From Owenia fusiformis (Eukaryota > Annelida > Polychaeta > Sabellida > Oweniidae): a stretch of DNA of 64,000 bases. Positions within the stretch are counted from its first letter, which is position 1; each line of letters begins with the position of its first letter. The stretch is taken from NCBI GenBank assembly GCA_903813345.2, contig CAIIXF020000012.1, forward strand, positions 31,091,001 to 31,155,000. The letters run 5' to 3'. Below the pieces are notes generated by a model that worked only from the letters and a program-made list of their open reading frames with translations, made no database searches and was not told where the DNA came from. Positions 34,401 to 46,400 of this stretch are shown one piece after another. The position numbers and the translations under genes are program-made.

Positions 34401-37400
34401 AGAAAATTTCAACCTTGTATGTTATGGTATGATAACCTTTAGATGAACATCGGGAAAACACCTATAAATATTGATCTAATATTAATTATTAATATAACTA
34501 GATGATGGCAACTCCGCGGAGTAGCAAATCCCAACGAACAAAATATCAATTACCGAATTCCAATCAATTATACTCATTACTTTGGTTAAAATTGAAAAAT
34601 TTAGATTTTAGAATTGCGAATTCCTGCAAAGCAGCCATTTTGAATTTTCTGAGGTACAAATCTGAAAAATAATACCATAATTGTGACTTACTCCAAAATT
34701 CCTTCAATTTGAGTATCATATAGCCATACGTTGAAGGGATCGAAAAATTATTGCGAAATCGGACATTAGACGACCATTTTGAATTTTACGAGGCTCGAAT
34801 CAGAAAAAAGATACAATATTTGCAATCTACTCTTAATTGCCTTTCATTTGAGTATAATAAAGCTATACTTCAGAAAGATCTAAAAATTAGCGAAAATTTC
34901 TGTTTTCCTGACCCCCCCCATACACGGCCTCTGGGGGTCAGGATGAAAAACACTGAATATATGTGAGATAGATGTTGCGAATATACTACCAAAATTTCAA
35001 ACAATAAAATTAATTACTTTGGTTAAGAATGTAAAATTTATGATTTTTGCAAAAAAGTCCCGTCATTTTTAAAGCGGCGGCCATCTTGAAAAAATCCATT
35101 TTGAATTTTCTGAGGTACCAATCTGAAAAACATTACCATAATTGTGATCTACTCCAAAATTCCTTCAATTTGAGTATTATATAGCCATACTTAGAAGAGA
35201 TCGAAAAAGTATTGCGAAATCGTACATTAGACGGCCATTTTGAATTTTACGAGGCTCGAATCAGAAAAAAGATACAATATTTGCAATCTACTCTTAATTG
35301 CCTTTCATTTGAGTATAATAAAGCTATACTTCAGAAAGATCTAAAAATTAGCGAAAATTTCTGTTTTCCTGACCCCCCATACACGGCCCCTGGGGGTCAG
35401 GATGAAAAACATGGAATATATGTGAAATAGATAGATGTTGCGAATATACTACCAAAATTTCAAACAATAATATTAATTACTTTGGTTTAGAATGAAAAAT
35501 TTATGATTTTTGTGAAAAAGTCCCGTCATTTTTAAAGCGGCGGCCATCTTGCGTAAAACTATTCATCAATATACATCTTTCCACCAAATATGAAGAAAAT
35601 CCATCAACTAATATTTGAGTTATCTTCCGGACGGACAGACGGACGGACAGACTAACGGACGGACGGAGGGCTTCACTATATCCCTACCGAACTTCGTTTG
35701 TTGGGATAATTATTAATAGCTTATGAGCTCTAGACATGATTACAGTAACACAAGGCTAATTTTGAAATATATTTAAACAGACATATCAATACGAAAACAA
35801 CATTCAGAAATTATTTTCATCACAATAAAAACATGGTACAGGGTGAGCCAAAAAAGGTAACCCAAACAAATCTTAATATATCAGTGAGGGTTTACATTGT
35901 ATATTTGGCACAATTGAGCCTCTTTCAATGTTCTTTCATTCTATTAAGTTTCATTGGTCTATTCCAAATGGTCAGGATTTGATGGCCATTCTAAAAAACA
36001 TGCTCAAAATGCCAGTCTTGTCACAAACGCGAATGCATCGAATGAATTTTTTTGATTACACGCTCACATATATCTTGTGGAATGATTCTATTCCCTTCGT
36101 AATCCCTTGTTTCAAATCTCTGATGCTTCTTGGGCTGTTAATAGACATATTATCTTTGAAATAGTCGAAAAGATAAAATTTTGGGGGTTCAAATTGAGTT
36201 ATTTTGGTATGCTTTGGCATTTGGAGCATGTTTTGTAAAATACCCATTAAATCGTGGTCATTTTGGAATAGACCAATGTTTAGTAGAACATTGAACAAGG
36301 CTCAATTGTGCCAAATATGACTTAATACCCATTCTGAAGACTGAGTTATTAAGATCTGTGTGGGTTACCTTTTTTGGCTCACCCTGTACTAAAATAAGTT
36401 GAATCCACACAGGCATTCAATTTATATTGAATTTACATTGCCTGTAACAATATTAATTGTTACAGGCAATTGTTACGTTGTATTTTATCAATCAGATCAG
36501 TGAATTACGTAAGTATCACGCGTGAGTATTACATTATCATGAAAAATATATATGTAAAGATCATATAATGAGGTAGTCTCATAGAGATTATAGTCCATTA
36601 TATCATGTGATATGATAGTGTAATTTTCTAATAATCTGTTTGGCCATTGTGACCTAAATCAATAACACATTTCATGTCATTTGATACGTCCGTCTGAGGG
36701 CTTCATGTTTAAGTTAAAATATGAATGAAATATAAAATAAGGCACATGGCTTGATTGACATCAAAAAGCAATAGACTACAAGTGAATCTGAAGAAGATCG
36801 GATTTGAAGAAAATCCAAAAATTGGTTTTCAAATAATGGGGTGACATAACATATTGAAAAAATTGGCTGCCAGACAACAAGAAAAAAATCAACTGTAGAA
36901 ATTGGTATTTATCTGTTAAATGTGTATGAAATTGAAGAAAATCTGATCCATAATTTGTTCTTGATAGATAATGAATATTTGTTCTTAAGTTTTTTTAAAA
37001 TGGCTGTCAGAAAACTGTTTTTCTGATTGATTTTTTTTCAGATTTAATTGAAAAAAAAATGCGAAAAAAAGAGAGGATATTTCTGATACTATTGGGCATG
37101 GGATGTATTATCTCAATAGTGCTACTATTGCATATCAGTAAATATAGCACAACAAATCAGCACAATCGGATAGCACATTTTCACGAGAGAACTAATACAG
37201 GCGCTATGTCAAGCAACATGTCTATAACAAACAACCTTCAACTGCAATTTGATTATGAGAAACAAGCAACAAACAACCCCAAGCTCATAAATAGGAAAAA
37301 CGAACTTACTGACAAAATCACCAACATTACGAGAAACATCAAAAGACACAAAACCAACAATCAACTCCCTATGACAAATAATGATAGTCGAGTAGAGAAG

Positions 37401-40400
37401 ATATTACAGCTGATGGGGAGCCTACCACCTGAGCTGGTAGAAGTCAAAGCAAAAGCACTGATGATCGCAAAAAATAAAGCTGTAGTTGCAATAACTATGG
37501 TTAACATGGGATACCTGTCACTAACCTATAGCTGGCTATGTAACACAGTCAATATGAGTGTACACGATAATGTGCTTATTATAGCCACAGATGAGGAAGC
37601 TCTGATGAAGCTACAGCAAGACTGGCCAAAGGTCGCTTCTGTCATGTACCCAGTGAATGAAGACCAGAAATCAAACTTAAATTACAACGCTGCTAATTAT
37701 GTCAGATACATGTTAAATAGGACCAACTTGTTGCTAGCTTTGTTAGCATTCAACGTACCATTGTTTTTGTTTGAAGTTGACGCTGTTTGGTTTGCATCCC
37801 CGTTTCCACTTATTCATAGTATATCTCAGTATGATCTAGTCGGAGCGAAAATCGCAACCAAAGAAAAAATGGCTGGAGGCTTCCTATACATGAAACCCAT
37901 CAAAGATACAATAGATGTATTTATGAGAGTAACAAATGCGCTACAGAAATATCTGGATAAATATAGGTCCTACCGCCGTAATGAAAAATTACCGCAAGCG
38001 GTTAATGACCAAACACTTTTAAACGAAAATCTCAAATATGAAAACGGAAGTGCAAGACTGAATTATACAATCTTAGACCTTAACATAGTGGCTGATGGTC
38101 AGTGGTATAACGAAACAGGTAATAGGTCAATACCATTAGTTTTAAATAACAACTGGGTTATAGGGAAAGAAGCAAAAATATCAAGAGCGAAAAAATTTCA
38201 CCATTGGTTTATTGATGATGACAACAATTGTGATTGGAAAGAGGTTCAAAATATAATGAATTTAGGAAAAGATTTATAGTGAGAAAGGCAAAGTTATTGA
38301 GAGATGGTTTTTTGCTTTGGAAAGTAATCAATGGACCAAATGCAATTCCACATATTAAAAAAATATAAGTACAAAAAAATATAAAATTATATGTTAATTC
38401 AAAACACTAGTTTCAATCTGAGCACTTAATTCCATCCTATTTTTCCCTCCCATTGACGCCCATGTTAATTATATAAAAAAATATTAATTGTATAAAATTG
38501 CAGTGAAACCTGTATATCAAAACACCGAGTTAATTCAAAACACTTTCCAATCTGAACACTTTTTTTCCATTCCATGGTAACAAAGTTACATTCGGATAAC
38601 TTTGTAAATTACAGGTACTCACTCATTGATTGCATCCAGATTCGAGCACTTTGTGTAGCTCTTGATTATTATTCTTTCCAAACAACAATTTTGAAAAAAT
38701 TCCTATACCTGCGCATGTTATTTTTTGGTACAAAATAAAGTATGAAGGCATGTGTGTATTTCATTGCTTTTTCAGAAAAGTGTCCTTGCAATGTATTCTT
38801 TTGGTAAACCTGGTAACAGGTCAATGACAACTCCAGGAAATGCTGATATTTCAAGAAAAATCATTCAAAATGGCCACCTTTTCAAATTTCCAAACTTCTT
38901 CTTCAAGTTTCTCCATAACACTGGAATTCCAATGACCAATTACTAGGTTTACTTAGAGAAGACAATGTAATGATACTTTCCTGAAAAAAGCAAGGAAATA
39001 CACACATGCCTTCATACTTTATTTTGTACCAGAAAATAACATGGGCAGGTATAGCATTTTTTCAAAAATGTTGTTTGGAAAGAATAACCTTAAGATATCA
39101 AAACTTTTGAAAAAAATATCCAATCAGGCCTCAATCATAATGAGCCTTTCTAGCATGACTTAATTCATTTGAATCAGATTTTGGAATGGGCTATGTGGTC
39201 AATAGAAATTCATATTGAGAATGCACTTATATTTCTTCAAAATCCAGAATCTTCTGGATGCAAAAACCTTGAAATCCAAACACCTCCTTATCCGAATGCT
39301 TTTAGCTGGTCCAAATTGCATTCAGATGAGAAAGAGTATACTCTTCTGTACATGTATCTTATATTCAATAGTTATAAGGGCATAGCAATCAAGATCAAAT
39401 AAATGTGAATCAATACAGGAATAGTATTACAAAGAAATTTATATGGGTATGGTATTGTTTAAAGTCCCCGTCTAAAGTTTGAAAATATTTTTTTATCATT
39501 CATTTACTGTTTGTCAGGACTTAAAAAGTGATTTTAGAGATTTTTGAACAAAAAAAAAATTTTGAAAAAAAAGTTGTGAGCATTTCATTTCTCAAATATT
39601 CAAATTTCCCGCCATTTTTCAAAAAAAGTTGAAATTTCTTAATCATCAAATATTTCTTAATGCATTTCAAAAAAGATTATATTTTTAACACCAATGCAAA
39701 GGTTGAACAAAGGACACACTATTTCAATAATAAAATGCCATATTTAAGGGGCCACTTCAAAGTTTTAGTATATCAAAAATATTTTGAAACATTAGTGATG
39801 TCACTAAGGTACCAAAAACTTTTTGAAAAAAATTGAAATTTTTTTTTCGATGTCAATCTTTTCTAAATATGTTAGACTTTCATAAAAAACCAATGTTGAT
39901 TGCCTAACCAGGTTAAAAGGAAGAATAAATTATGTTTTAGATATCATTGTACCATTGGTTTCTATGAGAACTAAAATTTTGAAATGCATTTTTCTCAGAA
40001 CCATTTTCATGCACTGCTAAGTTCATTTCTCGCTTATTCATGTGCCGATTTTCTTAATTTTTTCGGCAAAAAACACGGGAGGATGAATGCTATGCATTAG
40101 TATGAATTGTAGCTAATTAAAAGATATGAGTGACCTTTAAAAGTTGGTTTTAAATAAATTCACAAATTTTGGAACAAAAAGTCTATCAAAAACCACTTTT
40201 TGAAATTTAAAAAAAAAGTTTCACATATCACACTTTGATAACATTGGGTAAGACTACCCAATATATAAGTATATATATATATATAAGCCAAAGTGGTTTA
40301 AACTTTATATGGGGCCTTTAAGGAATAAAAAAACATATTTTTTTAATGACTACAATAAAAAATGTTCAAAAGTCATAAACTCAGCATTTATGGCCACCGG

Positions 40401-43400
40401 GTCCCAACATGCCATGTTCTTCCATGTTGCCAAGTGGTAATATCTACAAGATGCAACCACTTTGCATATTTGCAATAAGGTCTATAAATACTAGAGGTGT
40501 CATGGTCCAATAATGCTTTGGCTTAGGCCCTGTTTATGCTGTATATTAATATTGCTTAAATAAAGGAACCATAAAAACTAACTATATGTAGTTGAGACTT
40601 GGCTACATTCTATAAGGTCTATAAATACTAGAGGTGTCATGGTCCAAAAAATTTCAGTACGGTACAGAACGGTACAAATGGTCTCGGGACACGGTACTTT
40701 CGGGACAGGACGGAACATTAAAGAAAATGATGCAAGGGTATGATGATGGCTCTTTCAATTTTAGTTTCACGTTTCAAGATCATACTCAGAACTAAAAACG
40801 TCAATTAAAATCTAATATAAAGTATCTGCTGCGAATGTGATCAGCATTTTTATGGTAAAACAATATAATTTCTTCCAAAAAAAGCCTAAAATGATAAAAA
40901 ATATCACTCTCTGGGACTAGTCACATAGCCCGGCCGATGAGGTTACGATGAGCCAGCGATGCAATTTTCACCGAACTCGGCCGAACACCAGCCGGACATC
41001 CGTGGCGTTTGTTGCTTAAAACCGCATCGGTGGTAGCCCGGTGAAATTTAACTCAGAAGTTAAAATTTCACCGGGCTCTCACCGAGCTCCCTCATCATGT
41101 CATCGCAGCACCATCTTAACCACATCGGAAAACACATCGGCCGGTGCACGGCCGAGTATCGGCCGGTGTCCAGTGCATCTGAGACAACCAGAGGACGAGT
41201 TTTTTTAACGGACAGCGGCCGAGCTCCGACCGAGCTCCGGCCGATGTGGGACAGAGCATCGGCCGGTCACTGTTCAAAGCCCGTTAACAACCTGGCCGGC
41301 GATCGCACGGTGTCCTGTTACCTGCTCGGGTACCGGCCGTATTCCTTCCGATGTCCGGCCGATATGCTGATTACTCAATTGGTACAAAATGAGTACTAAT
41401 TGAGTATTCATAACATGAGTTTAGGAGCGTCCATTACTCCAATTGCAACAGCGCTAATTTAGTACTACATGAGTACTCATTTAGTTCTGAAATATAAAAG
41501 GGATGAGAACTATTTCATCACTCATGATATGTGTACTCATTAAGTACTGAAATATGTAATGAATCAGTACTCATCTTGATAATAAAGTACCACACCATTT
41601 AGTACTAAAAACTCATAGTATGAGCACTCATTAAGTACTAATATTCACAGATATGAGTACTCAATTAGTGCTAAAAAGCCATTAGTACCAATTGAGTACT
41701 CAACATATCTCCCTGTGTAAATCCATCATGTTACTCATGACCTTATAAGGATATCATTATGACATCATCTACTTACCATATCAGAGTGTAATTCAACATT
41801 CAGCATTCCTTTGTTTGTGATTATTCGAACATACGCCTTCTTTTTGACATACTTATATCTTACAACATCCTCGTCAATTATTGCTGGAAAACAAAATTTT
41901 GAAAGATAATCATAAATGGAGTGTATATACGCAAACCAAGCAAACAGATAAATGTAAATATAATGAAATAACAGATTTGTAACAAGTAGGGGTGAGACGA
42001 GTCGAAAAAATCCGATTCGAGTCGAATCCGATTCGAGTCAGAAAATGACGATTCGAGTTTCGAATCCGTTTCGAGTCAGATAAAGTGCGAACAACATCGC
42101 TTTTGACCGTTCGTATTTTTAATGCGTCAATGGTGGAAAGCCGGAAATATAAACAAACACAATTCGTCGTAAGTTTATTCTGATTTTATTACATATATTC
42201 TTTCATTTATGTGTACATACAATATAATAATTTAATACAAGCATATCCAAGTCATTGAAACTTATATATTCAACTCAATATCGAGTAAAAACATGCATAT
42301 TGACAGTATTTTTCTGAATTTTTTTATTTTTTCGAATTTTTTTCTCAACTCGAAAATGATTCGATTCATCAAATTCGACTCGATTCGATTCGACTCGAAG
42401 CCCCAAACCCGCGAGTCCTCGACTCATCGGGTTGTCGTCTCACCCCTAGTAACAAGGCATTAACATGTCAATTAAGGATTTAAGCCCTGGACTCAGAGCA
42501 TTGTGTGCTGAATCATTCCATTGAAGGTGATGTTTCCAAATCTTTTGCATGAGGGCAAAAGATACAAAATCACTTAAAGAACATATTTTCAATGAAACCT
42601 TTTGTAATGGTCAAGTTAACAAAGTATCAATTTCAATCTGGAGAGTAAAATTGTTCCCTTGACAACTGTTTAACAAGCGACCTTGAATACGGTGATTGGT
42701 GATATAATGCACAACAGTTATATGAAATACTGTGGTCAGATTGGCTGGAATCGGACACACCTTGCCTAGCTATGTGTGAAAATGTCACCACTTTGTAAGT
42801 TATTGCACATTGTTACAGATGCTAAATGCAAATTGTTCTTTCAATTACTTAAAGCCCACACCTACCCGACTCATGCTGTGTCTCAGGATTGACCGCAGTT
42901 GACGTGAAGGAAGCTGCAACCGCACCAGTCGAGAAATGAGCCTGAAATATTACCATCATATTAAAATTACTTGATATGTAAGGATAAAGGATGATGTAAC
43001 TGCGCATACAAGGTTTGAGGGATTTACATTTTTTTGAATATTACCATCATATTAAAATTACTTGATATGTAATGATATAAGATGATGTAACTACGCATAC
43101 AAGGTTTGAGGGATTTAAGTTTTTTTGAATCCGCAAAAGTTTATTACAGTGGAATCTGTCTAAGTGGCACCTCTAAAAAGTTCCACTTTGGAGGTGTTCC
43201 TCTTATAGACAATGGTTCATTTAACATTAAACCAGTTGGTCTTGGGACTCTGAAAAGTACTTGCTTAACTTCTAGAAGTGTCCGACTTTACAGTTTTCAC
43301 AACATCAAATAACAAGAAACTCAGATTTTGGGTTATGATTATAAAGCAATTCAACTTTTGAACCCAACTACTTTCCAGTGATCTTTGGGTTGAAGTCCTT

Positions 43401-46400
43401 GAGAGTATGTAACATATTGTAATTGTTTTTTTTTGCAATTGCTTTAACATGTTTTTTCTTTGAAATAAAAAAAAAAAGTAAAAATAAATTACTGTATAAA
43501 ATGACTCCCAAAGAACACCATAGAAGGCCCTACAGGACTTGAGACAACATCCTGTTGTAAGACTTACCGCATTAAACTTATCTGCTCTTTTCTTTGTCTC
43601 CGATTGTTTCTCTTGAGGCTTATATTCCCTGTCTAGCTCATCTAGGATATCCATCGTTTCACGATTAATAGATTTAAGATTCCTTTTGGAGCTCTTCAAA
43701 TCCTCTTCCTCCTCATCGGGAACTTTTAGGTTGTTTTTTACATGATAGAAGTTTGCGAGGTTGAATTTGTCCAAGTTTGTGGGGTCCTAAATCAAAAAAT
43801 GAATCAAGCTATGTTTCTCAGACAACCAAATTCACTGTTCACTCATAGATGCTTAATTTACAGGCAATATAAAATGGAAATATTTTTTGTACAATTGGCA
43901 ACAGACCTTTTTGGGATTTTAAGGATTTTCTGCAGACTCAATACCGGATGTACAGTATAAGAATTACTAAAACTTATGAGCAACATGATTTTCAATAGTT
44001 TCTATATAAGAGTCCTATTTATACTTGTTAAACACTTTTACCGTTAATTCATTTTTTGACATTTATAAATATACTACAGATCTCGACTTACTTGAATTGT
44101 AATGACATCTGCCTTTGTGAAAGCTTCATCCGTCAGCAAATCCCGGAAATTCTTTGTCTTATAGTTCAGTCTGTCTACTGCCTACAAAAAATGTGGGCAA
44201 GAATATGAGTGCAACTAACCAAATCTTTTTTATATTTATTTTCATATCATTTTTAAACTTTATTCCAGTCCAATTTTTTCATAAATTATTGATTCATTAA
44301 AAGTAAGTGTACAGAGGGTACCTGTTTTTAGTGATTCTTAAAAATGTAAGTGGTCTTCACCATAAAACAATAAGAAGCTAATTAAAGCTTTTAAATATTG
44401 TTAAATGTTTATTAAACATTAAAGACTGTGTACTCACGTCATAAGCAAACACATTCCCCGTTGTTTTGATTGCCACAATGTGTGTATTTTCATTGAACTG
44501 CTTAAACGTCACAGGGCAGTGATATTTATCTGAAAATAATTTTTCAAAAGATCTTTCCATTAAATAGGCCTAGTACAAAATCAAAAACTTCATTTGTATC
44601 TTAAATTACATAAGAGATTTAGGTTAGGTTGAGATGATTTAGATTTATACAATTTACATCTAGATAATTACAAACTTTTACTCATTTAATTACCTTGGGA
44701 ATTTTTATGGAAATGCAGTTTTACAAGCTCTTTAGCAGACATTGGCTGTAAAATAGACAATAAACATAGTACATACATAACTGTGAAACAATAGAAAAAC
44801 AATTTTAAACTAAAAAGCTAAAAATACTCCTTGTGTTTTTCTTTTGGCATTTATGCAAACACATACCTTAAACAACTTAGCAGATTGATGCCTACGCATC
44901 TCCAAAATCTTGCAGATCCATAACAAAACATTAACATGCAAAATATCACCACCTGCCATTTGTTACAGGCGCTGAACACCAAACACCAACCACCATTCAC
45001 AAAAGAGGTCAAGACTATAAAAATGTGTCAGCCTTTCTGGTAGTGACATGAAACATTCTTTTCAAATAAAACTGAACTCTTTAAAAAATTAATTATGCAC
45101 CACTTTGGCTCGAATTCTTGCCCATTTTCAGATCCTACATCACTCAATGAAAATCTACCCATTATCCAGAGTGCATATGCTGCACTCGGCTTGAAAAGGA
45201 AGAAAGTACTCTTACCTTACCAGTCACAGGGCTTACACCATATTTTTTCAGGAATGGCACAATGTTCCTACAAGCAAAAATAATATGTAAATGCTTAAAT
45301 GGATTGATATGTAAATGCTTTATGGATTGATATGAAAATGCGTAAATGGATTGATATGTAAATGCTTAAATGGATTTATATGTGAATGCTTAATAGATTG
45401 ATATGAAAATGCTCAAATGGATTGATATGTAAATGCTTAAATGGATTGATATGAAAATGCTAAAATGGATTTATATGAAAATGCTTAAATAGATTGATAT
45501 GTAAATGCTTAATGAATTGATATGAAAATGCTTAAATGGATTTAGATATAAATGCTTAAATGGATTGATTGATGGGTGGTTTTGCAGATAATTGACAAAT
45601 TCTACATTTTAAACTTGGATAATTTAATAGCAGCTCAAATAAAAGTATGAAGTATATTGTAAACATTGGCCCATATATATTTCAATGGGAATTCTAAATT
45701 GATTTTCTTCTGCCAATTCATCCTTCATCCAGCTCAAATATAGTGTGACACATTAAGTTTTCTTAGTAGTTATAAATGTCATGTTTTATTCAATCATTCA
45801 CTTTCATCAGGACCTCAACAATCTATTTTTACATAATATTTATTAATACTTACATTAAGTCAAAGATCACGCCCTCTTTTGTACATAGTGGATGTTCAAA
45901 GGGTTGAAGGGACAAACTACAAAATAAGATACACAATATTGATGAAGCTCTTTTACATATTCATTTTAAAAGGACATTTCAACATGGGGCCTTAATAGAC
46001 TTATTGGAATGCTGAAGAATTGTTTGGCCGTACGATGATCCTTTTCTATCTGTTTTTTAAACATGTTTCACTAACTATAAATTATTTATTGAATGATGAT
46101 AGAGATCAACAAACACGGATGATAAAAATAATATTCACAAAAGATGGCATCAAAATCAGCCTGTTTATTCATCTTCATACGAACTACACCACTGCCATCT
46201 TTAAATGGGCCTTAAAGCTATAATTAATATGGTACAACTCAGGGCCAATACCTGCAGCAGCTGAATGGCAGTCTCCTAAACTTTGCCTTATCAGGAGCTT
46301 TCGCCTTCTTTCCACCATAGAAGGTAGCCCACTCTGTGGCTGTAAGATACCTGAAATAATAGGGCTGTCATACAATTTTACATGTACATGCATATGGTAA

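Noticed and set aside
35928-36298. Mirrored frames with [13 protein letters not shown] and [13 protein letters not shown]
   Set aside because: They are the two arms of a palindromic MITE read outward, not two paralogous genes.
41097-41399. 100-residue GC-rich open frame
   Set aside because: Explained by lack of stops in the CATCGGCCGG island; the peptide has no domain and the frame ends in the neighbouring repeat.
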